Part shown: positions 23,256-35,221 of the stretch, one piece after another
Position numbering within the stretch: position 1 is the first letter of the stretch
Layout of the letters: each line of letters starts with the position of its first letter
DNA from: Lepidodermella squamata
Taxonomy: Eukaryota; Gastrotricha
Assembly: GCA_047495785.1 (NCBI GenBank)
Contig: JBLDXI010000074.1
Coordinates: 1,550,001-1,614,000, forward strand
Length of the DNA: 64,000 nt
Reading direction: 5' to 3'
The notes under the pieces: generated by a model
The model's database searches: none
What the model was told of the DNA's origin: nothing
What the model saw: the letters and a program-made list of their open reading frames with translations, nothing else
Made by a program: the position numbers and the translations under genes

Positions 23256-24872
23256 ATGGCCTGTATTCCGGAATTTTTCGCATCCAAGAACATATTGATA
23301 ACAGGTGGCACCGGTTTTATCGGCAAGGTGCTCATCGAAAAGTTGTTGCGGTGTTGTAGTAAATTGGACAAAATCTACGTTGTTGTGCGGGCGAAAGGCA
23401 ATGCAAATGTGAAGGAACGCGAGAAGAAGTTTATTCAATGCAAAATCTTCGATCACCTACGCGGCCGTGACAACGTGTTGTCGAAGATTGTATTCCTGAG
23501 CGGCGACATTCAGCAGCCGGCGCTCGGGCTCAGCCAGGACGACATTGAACATTTGGCGGCCGTCGTCGACATAGTCTTTCACTGTGCTGCTACTGTAAAA
23601 TTCGACGAGCCTATCATGTGAGAATATACTCGTTCTACTTTGGGGTCATGCAATATAATTTTTTGTTCTACTACGAATAGGATTGCGCTACAGCAGAACG
23701 TAGGCGGCACGCTGGAGCTGATAAATCTGGTGAAGCGGTTCGCGCACCTGCAGTGCCTCGTGCACCTGTCGACGGCGTACGCGAACTGCGACCTGGCGCA
23801 CATCGAGGAACGGCTGTACCCGGTGGCGATGGACCCGCACAAAGTGCTGGAGCTGGCGTCGTGGATGCCGGAGGAGACGCTGACGAAGATGACGCCGGCG
23901 CTGATCGGGTCGAAGCCGAACACGTACACGTTCACGAAGCACCTCGCCGAAGTGTTGGTGGTGGCGGAGTCGCCGGTGCCGACGGCGATCGTGCGGCCGT
24001 CGATCGTGGGCGCGTCGTGGCGCGAGCCCTTCCCCGGCTGGATCGACAACCTGAACGGGCCGTCGGGCGTGTTCGTGGGCGCCGGCAAGGGCATCCTGCG
24101 CGGCATGCTCGTCGACCGGCACTGGCGCGCCGACATCGTGCCGGTGGACCTGCCGGTGAACCTGATGATCGCGAGCGCGTGGCACATGGCGTCGCAGCCG
24201 CGCACCGAACGCGTCTTCTACAACTGCACGGTGGACGAGGCGAACGCGTGCACGTGGGGCGAGATGGACGCGATCGTCAACTCGTACTTCGAGAAGACCC
24301 TCCCGCTCGAGAACGTGTACCGCTCGCCCAAGTGCCACCTGATGGAGAGCGAGTCGCAGTACGTGGTGCGGTCGTTCATCGGCCACCGGTTGCCAGCGCT
24401 CGTCGTCGACGCGGCGTGCCGGGCGGTGGGGCAGCGGCCGCGCCTGCGCTCGCTGTACGCGCGCGTCGAGAAGATGGTGTGGACGCTGCAGTACTTCGCG
24501 AAGGGCCACTGGGCGTGGACGCGGGCGAACGTGCGGCAGCTGCAGGCGCTGATGGCGACCGAGGACGCGCTCGTGTTCTACGTGCAGTACGACGCGTCGC
24601 TGTCGTGGCGCCAGTACCTGCACGACTTCTGCTTCGGCGTGAAGAAGTACCTGCTGGGCGAGGACTGTTCGGAGAAGCGCGTCGGCGAGCTGCGGGTGCG
24701 CATGCAGCGCGTCAAGGTGGCCTACGCCGCGCTCAAACTGCTCGCCGTGCTCGCGCTGTGGCGGTGGGTGGTGGGCGCGTTCGCGGGCGGGCGGCGCGTG
24801 CAGGCCGCCGCGCTCCGCCTCGCCTCGTTCCTCTTCAGCCTGTTGTCGCGCTTCTTCCTGCCCCTGCACTGA
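23256..24872 (+). CDS. Fatty acyl-CoA reductase (FAR), two exons
   Basis: Exons 23256-23617 and 23681-24872 (63-bp intron, phase 2) give 517 residues, the normal FAR length. FARs reduce fatty acyl-CoA to fatty alcohol with NADPH, for waxes, cuticular lipids or ether lipids, usually at ER or peroxisome membranes. Visible features: the N-terminal Rossmann motif TGGTGFIGK (about residues 18-26); FHCAATVKFDEP (about 107-118); the catalytic YxxxK as YTFTK in the NAD_binding_4 domain (about 216-220); VRPSIVGASWREPFPGWIDN, typical of FARs; a FAR_C domain (about 350-450) with YLHDFCFGVKKYLLGED; and a hydrophobic C-terminal segment with a membrane-anchor profile. The start is the first ATG after an in-frame GTG. 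Exon 2 is strongly GC-rich while exon 1 is not. The gene looks intact. Confidence 0.93.
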
Positions 24873-27800
24873 AATACTGACTTCGTACAGCCTGCTATTT
24901 CTGATTACTTATGAGTAAACTACTATCTGTATGTGTCTGTCATACGAAAACAAAGCTACATCTGCATATCATCATCTAGTATATGTGTGTGTGATCTATG
25001 ATGATGAACGTGTCGTTCAAGCATCTTTTGCTCTTTTGCTTTTAACTGTGTGCCTGCAATGGCGGCGATGGTAACCATGATGATTGGTCAATTGAAGCAG
25101 TAATAAATAGTAAATCGTAGCTCGCCTGCTTGGTTGCTTGGTTGGTGTCTGTGTTACTTTCTCGCTCATCGTCTTGTTTGTTATCATTCAATTCATTCAT
25201 TCATTCATTTCTCAGATGACGATGAGCATGTGAGTTTTTGTGTGCAATACATACATTCTTTTAACGAAACCACCACAACTACAGCTACGACAAGTAGTTC
25301 TTGACTCTACCTATCCATCTTCTTCTTCTTATGCTTGTATGCTTGTTCGACGTCCTCGGTGTAGTTTCTTTTAATTGCTTGCAAGTAAACATTTCGTATA
25401 CCAGTAGTATACCAGCATATCGATAGATAGATAGATAACACTCCTAGATAGGTGGTGGTATACTGCTGCGTGCCTAGCAGTGAATCACTTGAATTCGATG
25501 GATGGCTGCCTTCTTACCGTTGCGTCGATTCTTCTTCTTCTTCTAAGTTCGTTATTCGAACTGCATCGACGACTCGAAATCGAACTACTTGTGCCTTTGA
25601 ACAGAGTTGTTTCTCTCATTTTCGAGTGAAATGCCATCTTATTAAACGCGCGTGTGTGTCATTTTATCATCCATATGTGTACCTATGTAGAATTTGAAAC
25701 GTCGAAACACGAGGCTGGTTGTTTAATTAGTTGATTTTTCTACTCACTTTAAACTATTCATGAATTGAAGTGCAGTCAGCTTGCCATAACTACTTGTACT
25801 TGTTTCTTCTTCTTCTTCACGTTTGCATTGCATTGCATTATTGGTTCTCTCATGTGTGTGTAAGTGTGTTGGCTGCCTCGGATTTTCGCTTCGTCAAGCT
25901 GGTGGCGTGAATCACAAGTAGTTGATCTGAATGTGCCTACCAACCAACCTACCTACCTGGCTACCTATCTAGCTGCAATCATCTCAAGTGCGTACTCATA
26001 GCCTCATGAAATATCATCGAATTTGATCTTCGATCTGACTGCATCGTCATCTTCATAATATACCTATGTAGGCATATCAGTAGGTTTTTTCTTACGACTT
26101 GCAAGTGCAAAACTCCCTCTCGGCTGCTCGTCTCTTGTCCTCTCATTTAAGAATATTGTAAGTTTATATACTTTACTTTACACAATATATGACAAAAGTG
26201 TTGTGGCAATTTGTTTGTCGTCGTGTTTTTTTTGTCTTCATTGACGTTGTCACCAGTGTGTTTGCGTTGTGCTACGGTTGAATTACCTGTAAAAAGAGAT
26301 GATGATTTGTTGTTATTGGACTAGTCAGTCTCACGATTGGTTAACTTTGAAATAACTTGTTCAATTTCGATTGACTTTGCTTCTTCTTCTTCTTCTTCTT
26401 CTTCTATGATTTTATTTTCTGAAACCTTTTTTACTACCAATATATTAATATAATGCGAATTATACGCCAATGTGTACTAAAGCTATCAGCTCCACCGCCC
26501 CGACACTTACTTACAAAACTAAATACGGCCTCGATCCTCGATGATGATAGCTAGCAGTTGCTGTGTCTAATAACGGCTGATTCTGATGCTGATGCTTGAG
26601 CACATGAGCGTATAAATAAATGAATGTCTTGTATTTATCTACACCATGATGATAAATATAATAATAATAATATCAAACTTGAACTTTGTTATGCATTACC
26701 TGAAACGTGGCTTTAACAAACGGCTCTGATGTTCAGTAGTAAGTCACACCCTGTGATTGATTATTCCTCTGTTTTTTTCTGTTCATCTCTAATAGCATCG
26801 CCATTGACATTTTTCCGCGCAGAGCAGTCAGTAGCAGCGCTAGAGCAACAAAGCAACTGCTTCATGCGCCATGTGCTACTCACCACCAATTCTCTCTCTC
26901 CATCTCTGTCTCTCTCGTCATGTTCGAAATCCAAAGTCTTGAGCCAGACCAGCTCGTAACTTGGTCGATTACCCGTTACTTACCACTTGAAGAATGCAAT
27001 TCATACTTATACAGAAATGAAAATGTTTGTTTGCTGCTTTTGATCGCTTTTGAACTTCGCTGGGAATCCCATCCGATAGATTCGACCGACGTAAAGCTTG
27101 TGCGTTGCCTCCCAACTACTTGTAACCCTCCCAGCTGTTTGTATCTCAAATTATTATTAATTGGAAAATTGTTATATTCTACGGCGGATGATATCAAAAG
27201 CGAAACTAGTATGGTTTAAACAACAAGTTGCGCGCATGAAATTATGCTAAAACTACTATTGTGAATATCAACCCGTGTCTTGTTGTTGTGTACCAACTTC
27301 ATGATGTGTAAACTATAATATTGCTATATCATCATCATTATACGATACGATACACGGTATATACGGTATGATGATGACAAAGGTGACAACGTGGAACTGC
27401 GAAACAGTGAAACAAAATTATAATAATAATAAAAAAGCCAATGAGACTGAATCCACTCTTGTTTTGCGATTCGAAAGCTTTCAGGATTAACACGGGAGTT
27501 TTAGCTGTAGTGATTTACGAACTTGACCATCAAATTGCCATGCTTCTGCTCCTTCATTATCTAGCTGTTCAACGCTAGTACGAAGAAAGGATTTTAGGGC
27601 ATTACAAGCCTTCTAAGCTATTATTTCGTCGGTATTGCGAGATTCCATCGCCATTTTGTTTCTCGATTTTGAGTTGACATTTTTAGACACGGTTTTTTCA
27701 TTGAAAATTATAGCGGTTTTAAAACTTTTTAAAGATCGCCAATCCTTTTGCATGTGTTCTATACCTATCTGAGCACGAAATTGGAGCAGCTGCTGTTTTT

Positions 27801-28508
27801 ATGGAGATTGCGAAAATTTTTGAAACTAGCATGCTATCTATGCGTCACTTGCCAACTTGAAATTTTCCTCCACCTTGAAGAAGACGTGGATTTTCTAGTA
27901 AATTCGATCGAAAAACCAGCATCCTAGTAGGATGTTTAAGAGCTTTGACTTTCAGGGGATACAGAAATATAGCTCATCAATTCAATTCAGCTGTCGAATA
28001 ATTCAAGTACAGGATCAATCACCACCATCAGTTGAGATGATATTGTTGTAATGACTTGACAAGAAAAAAACCTGTGTCGTAAATGGCTGTTTGCGACCTG
28101 GCCAATCGCATCACTTTATTAGTTGCGACTTTGAAAACATTTCGGTTTTTCATTCGAAGCAAGAAGTATTTGCTGCTGAATCAACCAGCATCATCACCAC
28201 ACACGTATTGGAGGCAGAGAAGCAAGCGTCTCTGCCTGTCGATGCTGTTGATACAGATAGGTACATTTGTCGTAGGATCGCACGTGACATACACTAACTA
28301 AAGGCGTTGTTTAGTTGCAGAAGTATATAGCAGTAGTAAAAAGAACACTGAGTAGCGAAAACACAACAACTAGACAATGACGACGAAGACATTGTTCAAA
28401 TGAAACAGTTTCACAGGTGGATGGATGCGCGCGCGTGTTTTTCACAGGATGAGACTGACTGACTGACTGATCGTTCGTTCGATCGATCGATGAAGCAAGA
28501 GGAACCGG
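24873..28508. other. Intergenic spacer between convergent FAR and POU genes
   Basis: A candidate poly(A) signal for FAR is AATAAA at 25102-25107. A TTTATT at 28115-28120 could serve the minus-strand POU gene. CTT runs (about 26379-26405), ATTC runs (about 25186-25208) and AT-rich DNA fill the rest. No exon was recognised on either strand. Confidence 0.5.
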
Positions 28509-30695
28509 CTACAATTCTTCGCAGGCGAGTTCGCGCTCGTGCACCTGCGGCTGCTCGCTTTCGTTGTTGTTGTCGATGCCGAGTGGTGGCGAAGCAGCAG
28601 TTGCAGACGAAGAAGGGAGACCACCAGAAGTTGAAGGTGCGGCGGCTGCTGGGTTGTCGAAGACGCCGAGTGCAGGCACGCCCGACGCTGACGAAGACGA
28701 GATCACGTGATGCTGCCGGCTCGAAACAGCAGCAGCAGCGGAGGACGAGGCGGAGGCGGCGGCTAAGCTGTTGGCGAGGAGGACAGCGATGCCGGCAGGA
28801 GAAGCTGCTGCTGCCGATGGAGGAGACGCCGAAGAACCACCAGCGTACGTTGTCGTCGTCGTCAACCGCTTGTCTTTTTGCTGCAATAATCAATCAAAAG
28901 TCAGAAGTAAGGGAAAGCAGTAAAGCAAAGCAAAGCAAGGACTCACGCGTCTGTTGCAGAACCACACGCGGATGACTTCGCGCTCCATGGCGAGGTCGTT
29001 GGCGAGGCAGGCGATGTCGTCGCCGCTGGGCTTGGGCTGCCGCCGGAAGTAGTCCTCGAGCGCGTGCTTCGTCAGCTGGTCGATCGACGTGCGCTTCTTG
29101 CGCTTCCGCAGCGCCCACGTGTCCGCCAGCGAGAACCCACTAGCACCACCGTTTGTACTGCCAATCACCGTGTTGTTGTTGTTGTTGTTGTTCGCCGAGG
29201 AGGAGGACGAGCAGGCGAGAAGACCGCCGCCACCCGTGTTGTTCATCATGTGCAGCATGTCGGTGCCACTCGTACCAGTGGTGGTGGTGGTTGCAATGGC
29301 ACGGGTGAGCACGGCATCGCCAGCCGCCACCTCGGCATCCTCCATCCCATCGTCGTCGTCATCGTCGTCATCTAAATCTTCTTCCTGTTCGTCGTCCTCG
29401 TTGTGATCGTCGTCGGAAGGCGGCGACAACAGCACCTGTGCAGTCGTGGCACCCGCAGTCTTCGACAGGTCGTGCACCCGCGAGCACAAGTCCTCAGTCA
29501 CCGTCGTCGCCGTCGACGCAGCAGCAGCATTCGGTGATGATGCCGACGCATCGTTGTTGTCTACGCCGTGGTCGTCGTCGTCTTCATCGTTCGTCGGCGA
29601 GGACATGGCCGAGTGGCGGCGGCGCCGGCGAGTGCCCGTGCCGCCGACAGCCAGCAACGGCAGTCGCTGCTGCTGCACCGTCGACGAAGAGGCTGCTGCG
29701 CTCGTCGAATGCGACGGTACACCTGCTGCTGCTGCTGCTGCGGCTGGTGGTGGTTGTTGTTGTACGATGACATTGCTAGGCGACAGTAGACTCAGCGGCA
29801 GTTGTTGCTGAAGATGGCTGGCAGTGGCAATGGCGGCGGTCGAAGTCGAAGTCTGTGGCGGCGACTTGCCATTGCCATTGCTGCCGTTGGTGGCTGTCCA
29901 CTGCAGGGCCTCGTGCAGCCACCGCTCGAGCATCGGCTTCAACTTGCACATGTTCTTGTAGGACAGATTAAGCGCCTCGAACCGCGAAATGGTCGTCTGC
30001 GAAAAGTCGTTGCCGTACATCTTGCCCATGGCGGCGCCGACGTCGCCCTGCGTGCAGCCCAGCTCGATGCGCCGCCGCTTGAACTCGCGCGTGAACCGCT
30101 CCAGCTCGTCCAGCGCCACGTCCTCGTCGACGGCCGGCAGCGGCAACGCACCACCGCCTCCGCTACTCGTTGTTGTTGTCAGTGATGGCACAACAGTAGA
30201 AGCAGTAGGCTTGTCTGCTTGGGCTTTACTCGCAGCAAATGCTGACGATGTGACTGGTTTGTGGTGGTTCTGGCGAGATACACTCAACTGTTGCTGTTTC
30301 GAAGCCGACTCGTGCTCACTACTACTGACATCTAGCTGTTGCTGTTGCTGCTGCTGTTGTAGCTTGATGAGTCCGCTCGAACCGGCGGCGGCCGACTGCA
30401 GCAGCAGTTGCTGCAACTGCGCCGTCGTCAGCAACACGACCGGCTGCGAGAAGTTGATCAACTGCTGCGATGGCGACATCGAACTGCCGCCGCCGCCGCC
30501 ACCGCTCGTCGCCATCGTCAACACCACCGGCATGCTCGTCGCAGCAGACGGCGATTCACCAGCCGCTGCCTGCATGGCCGGCTTGAGCACGTGCTGCCCG
30601 CCCGTCACCTGCGCCATCAACGCCTGAATCTGCTCGACCACCGACGACGGCAACTGAGCCTGCTGAGCCTGCGCCTGCGACTGCTCCATCATCAT
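28509..30695 (-). CDS. Class II (Oct/pdm-like) POU-homeodomain transcription factor
   Basis: Two exons, 30695-28947 and 28880-28509, joined across a 66-bp phase-0 intron that splits the homeodomain right after WFCNRR; exon 2 resumes with QKDKR. Total 706 residues. The N-terminus is Gln/Ala/Ser-rich, typical of transactivation regions. The POU-specific domain (about residues 190-265) has [20 protein letters not shown] and [20 protein letters not shown], where FEALNLS fits class II (Oct1/Oct2, nubbin/pdm) rather than class III. The POU homeodomain (about 526-587) has RKRKKRTSI and [11 protein letters not shown]. The linker between them is about 260 residues with Arg, Asp/Glu, Thr and Asn runs, far longer than usual for the class. 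The start is the first of three ATGs; an upstream in-frame TTG extension is ignored. The protein binds octamer DNA in the nucleus, and sites for it lie upstream. A further 5-prime coding exon cannot be excluded. Confidence 0.9.
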
Positions 30696-30957
30696 GATTA
30701 CAATCCAAGCTAGCTCGAACTCTCTCTCTCTCTCACACAGACTCACACACAAGTTAATACATCATCTATGAAAAGAAAAAAACAAAACATATTAGGGAGG
30801 GAAATTACTGAACAAAGTGCCGAACACGAGGCATTTACATTCTGCCTGTTTGTCGTATATTGCAATATTCTGTTAGCTGCCGCTGCTGCTGCTGCTAATG
30901 ACAAAAATGGCATCATGCAGCTCTACGAACGACGTATGCATTATGCACAAGCAAGTA

Positions 30958-31491
30958 ATTTGCATGATGTGATCTGCGACTCGACTCTGCATCGACCGAC
31001 CGACCGACCGACCGCATGTCTGCGAAGACTAGCGAGCGAGCGAACGAGTGAATTTGCAAATGCACATACATACATACATGCTTGCATACTTGCATACATA
31101 AACATCATCAGAAGAGTAGGCTCTCATTTGCATATTACAATCACATGCGCACATCCATGAACACAGCCAGCTCGTTTTATTCTGAACTCGCTCGCTTATT
31201 ATCACCGCCTGCGAATACTTACTACCTACTAATACTACTCCTACTAATCAATTCAGCACGCTCGCCACATTTGCATCTCATTATCCTTCTCATGTATGCA
31301 TGTGCGCAGCTCATCAGCTCATTACTAAGCAAGCACCGCACGCACGTTCGCAATATGCAAATTTCATCAATACATGAAAATTTCGAAAGCGCCTACGTAT
31401 CCAAAAAACTCCTGGCTCTGCGTTATCACACGATAAATTACTATGCAGTCCACGAATATACCCAAAATCATAATAATAATAATATGCAAAT
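30958..31491. promoter_or_regulatory. Cluster of five perfect POU octamer sites
   Basis: Perfect ATGCAAAT/ATTTGCAT octamers lie at 30958-30965, 31126-31133, 31269-31276, 31355-31362 and 31484-31491. A palindromic near-match, ATTTGCAAAT, is at 31052-31061. All lie 260-800 bp upstream of the POU gene's ATG. The octamer is the classic binding site of class II POU factors. Position and density suggest a promoter or enhancer with autoregulation. Confidence 0.6.
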
Positions 31492-31733
31492 GGACCGCGC
31501 ACATACAAACCACGCATACAGATATACCATAAAACCTGACTCTTTCTCTCTTTCGTTAGTGAAAGTCAGCGGATAGTAGTGAAAAATTCGCGAAAACTGA
31601 CTTGAAAGTGAGATGCAACGAAATCAAGGACCTGGACCACGAAATTTATCAGATCTTGCAATTTTCTTTCTTTCTTTCCTTCACACGCCATTTGAAGAAC
31701 ACATTGACTCCGATTCAACAGCTGAAAATATTC

Positions 31734-32151
31734 TACCGTCAACTGGGGTGACTTTAGCTGGTGGGGCGACTTTGACATGCTAAAAAGGGGCGACGTTAGC
31801 ATAGCAAATCTCGAAGATAGCCTGCCTCATACCCCCTGTGTGGGGTACCGTCATTGATAGCCGGCATAAAGGGCAGCCCGAATATGACAGAGTTGACTCA
31901 TTTCGATCCTACCTGCTTAACTGCGGAGTCATCGAAATTTTGTTATAAACCGAATTTTCTCTGTCTTGAATCATCAGGTAAGGCAACCGATTGACGTCTA
32001 GTATAGAATGCATGCCTTTTCTAGGGCTATCTAACGGTACCCCACTCAAGGGGTATAAGCCAGGCTACCTTCGAAATTCGCTATGCTAAAGTCGCCCCAT
32101 TTTGACATGCCAAAATCGCCCCACCAGCCAAAGTCACGCCAGTTGACGGTA
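31734..32151. mobile_element. Foldback/MITE-like element with about 120-bp inverted repeats
   Basis: The left arm from 31734 (TACCGTCAACTGG...) and the right arm ending at 32151 (...CCAGTTGACGGTA) are reverse complements for about 120 bp with scattered mismatches, including GGTGGGGCGA and TAGCATAGC segments. Both ends carry TA, consistent with a TA target duplication of the Tc1/mariner type and arms starting at CCGTCAACTGG. No transposase frame lies within the 418 bp, so it is non-autonomous. Confidence 0.75.
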
Positions 32152-33668
32152 CCTGCCTTCTTTGATCTTTGAAAATGATGGAGGGAATTCGGATTCAGCT
32201 GTCTTCAGATCGTGATCACTGTTTGATACAGCCTCTACAGAAATGGACGAACGCTCTTTCAATCTTTCCTCTTCTGCGGATGCGAATACTACTCCCTATG
32301 AACACTGACGCTATTTTCTGAGAAAAATGAGAAATTTCGTACCAAAGGACTAGCTTATAAACACTTCAAAACACGATGAGGAATAAAAAATAAAAAATCT
32401 ATATCAGACGTGCCAAGCGATTTCGGCCATATCTCAATCCTCCATCTTCACAAGCATGTTAAAAGGCAATGCACAGTGGCGGAGATGTCAAATCTGTGGA
32501 GGGGGTGCCAAGGGTTCAGGGGCGACACTCAAGAAGTATATTTAGGGGCGCCACTTACCGAGTTTAGCAGTCTCTGTTTTTACTGCATTGTATATGAAAG
32601 GCACCCAGGAGACCCAAAAAATGGAAAAGTTGTCTTATACACTGAAAAACGTTGGAAATAACACATTATTGCATTACAATTTGTTATGGCTAAGCAACAC
32701 AGTTATATTCAGCATGAAATCTATAAATTGGAACATTTTGGCCACTGAAAATTGATGAATTTTGGGGGCGAAAACCAAAAAAACTAAAGGGGAGACCCTT
32801 TTATGCTGCTTCTATCTTTATTTCTTTCCTCTTTCCTCTTTCGTGGAGGCGGTCTGGGTTAGCGCGCAAACCCCCCGTTTAAATTAGAATTATGAATTAA
32901 ATTATATTGCATAATTTTTATTTTGCTCACGCGCGTCAAATAATATAATAATATATGTTACGAATTTTCGCCCCATTTGGCGCGGCCTTTTGAATGAAGC
33001 TGAGTGAGTGGAAAAGCCACCTGGGCACTAATGCCTGGGCCCTGGAGAAACAGTCAGCAATAACTGGAGTACCAGGGGTAGGGATTTCAATTATGTAGTT
33101 ATTAAACCAGTTCAAACTTTCCTAGAGCGTAAGCTCGCGATTTTCTCACAAGCTCCGCCTTATGGTGAAAGCTTGAGTCCGTCAGGGCGAGGAGAAATCG
33201 TAAATCCTGATCCTGATCCTGATCCTGATGGCCCTGCAACCGCGCCGCCGCAGCATCCTGAGGTGGGTGTTATTAGCGCGCGTATGTAAATTCAGCCCAC
33301 ACCAGGAATTGCTGACCTGCAACATGTACTTATCGGTGTAGTGCGCTATCTTTGGTGATTATTTATCAAGTACCAGCTGCATTATATATTCATCTAGTAT
33401 ATTAGCCCTCAAACGGACATGCTCGCTCCGCTCGCATGTCCTGCGAGGGCGAAGTCTCAGACATACACCGTTCAAGTACTGACTTAGCTAACATCAAATT
33501 TTGGTTCATACATACATACTAGGTACATATATAATACATACCGTAAATGCTCGCTTCGCTCGCTTGTCCTGCTTTGCTTGTGTTATACTTAGTTGTATAA
33601 TGTATAATTGCCCCTTGCACTTCGCTATTTAAGTTTCAAGCTCAGCTTAAAGTCGCCTCCTCAAGTTC

Positions 33669-33850
33669 CGTTGGTAGAAGTGCGCCCTCAGAGGGCCTCG
33701 CTCTCAGATGGCTGAGAGGGCACCCCACCCCCCAACCTAACCCTAACTCTAAACCCTGACCCTAAAACTAACCCTAAACCTAACCTGAACCTTAATCTTG
33801 ACCGTCTGATCCATCTGAGCGATCCATCTGAGAGCGCACTTCTACCAACG
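33669..33850. mobile_element. Hairpin element with degenerate telomere-like core
   Basis: CGTTGGTAGAAGTGCGC at 33669-33685 is the exact reverse complement of 33834-33850. A second pair of complementary CTCTCAGATGG segments lies just inside. The core (about 33725-33800) holds repeated variants of CCCTAA, CCTAAC and ACCCTAA. It may be a small foldback element. No target duplication is evident. Confidence 0.5.
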
Positions 33851-34163
33851 ATATTGGAAACGGCTTAAAATTAGCTCAGCGTATTTACACCTTAGCCTAG
33901 CGTACAAACTCAACTTGTTATAGCTGAAGCCAGCTACCTTATCAATCTCATCTTACTATCGACCAGGATAAGCTGAGCTGAGAAATTGAGCGTAGTAGAA
34001 TATTGAGTACCGGAATACTGTATACGCGATAATTTTCGTGAGTAGATTATTTTCGCGAAGGCCTTAAGATGAGCGGTAGACACTATTTGCGAGTGGAAAT
34101 TTTCGCGATCAAGCCTTCTGTGAACGGAAAATCGGGATATTCGGAAAATCATTCAAGAGATGT

Positions 34164-34366
34164 CGTTAGCGACGCGCCAAAACAACCACTTAACTATTTA
34201 TAGCTTTTTTTTTTATGGAAAGTACGTTCGACTCTTGAACGTAAATTCAAATTACGATGAGTACGATCAGTGCTCAAAAAGCCGAACGTACTCCTTCTTT
34301 ACGTTCGGCTCGTCAAAGTACTATCGAATGAGTCATCGAAGTGGTTGTTTTGGCGCATCGCTAACG
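34164..34366. mobile_element. 203-bp MITE with 28-bp terminal inverted repeats
   Basis: 34164-34191 (CGTTAGCGACGCGCC...) matches the reverse complement of 34339-34366 with one mismatch. Both ends are flanked by ATGT (34160-34163 and 34367-34370), a likely 4-bp target duplication. The interior has further paired CGAACGTA/TACGTTCG segments and no coding capacity. Confidence 0.7.
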
Positions 34367-34620
34367 ATGTACTTATTTGCTGATGTTGAACACGCTGAGC
34401 TGGTTTGTCTTTGTCTATCGTCTTCAGTTCAGCTAGTCAGCTGAGCTTATTAATGACACTATGAAGTTAAGCTGACAAGCTGAGCTGAGCAGGTTATCTA
34501 ATCAGTTGAGCTTAGCTGAGCTTGTTCATGGTTTAGCTGAGCTGACTTCAGATGAGCTTATTATTTAAATAACGAAGTGCAAGACTGAGGTTTCTTAATT
34601 TGTGTTACTGATTATCTCAC

Positions 34621-35218
34621 ATGCCTACCGCCCGTCCATCGGCGGTAGGTGAAGTATCTTTACGCCAACAGCGGGGGCGTCGACCGACTTTCGACTCATC
34701 GTCCGCACCTTCAACGTTCGCGGCTGCGCATCAGCTTTCAAGAAGGCATGTATCCTCAGAGACGCTTCAAGATCGTCTTGATGCCCATCATCGGAAGCAG
34801 CTGAGACTAATGGGCATTCGCTACCCCGAAGTCATCAGCAATGAATGCTTGTACGCGAAGACCAACACGAAGAAGCTGTCAACAGTTATCCGAATGATGA
34901 GGTGGAGGTATTTTGGTCATGCGCTACGCAAGCCTTGGCATGCCCCCGTGCAACGAGCAATGAGTAAATATGTAAAGCCAGGTCTGAAGAAACACCTCGG
35001 CAGAGCGCGCGTCACGCTGCCGAAAATGCTGGCAAAAGAACTGAAGAAAATGAAGGAACTGTCTGACGGCTGGAACAACGATCACACATATAGCAGATGC
35101 CTATCGAATTGCCTATCGAAATCAATAGCGAGAACGACGTTACACGTTTGAAGGAAGCTGCAGCAGATCGCGTGCATTGGAGGGCGGTGGTGGAACTCGC
35201 GGCCTCTTCTGCCATGCA
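34621..35218 (+). pseudogene. Internally deleted non-LTR retrotransposon relic
   Basis: The frame from 34621 includes LDAHHRKQLRLMGIRYPEVI, then MMRWRYFGHALRK and GRARVTLPKMLAKELKKM. This is the C-terminal region after the reverse transcriptase in many non-LTR elements (the R+RW+GH+LR motif). In another frame the end continues as LKEAAADRVHWRAVVELA to a stop at 35219-35221, so at least one frameshift is present. Near 34702 a third frame gives VRTFNVRG, resembling the start of an APE endonuclease domain. That would mean the middle of the element was deleted; this last point is weak. Confidence 0.5.
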
Positions 35219-35221
35219 GTG

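Noticed and set aside
23688-24869. Long minus-strand open frame opposite the FAR gene
   Set aside because: Arg/His/Pro-rich shadow of a high-GC exon. The plus strand has all FAR motifs.
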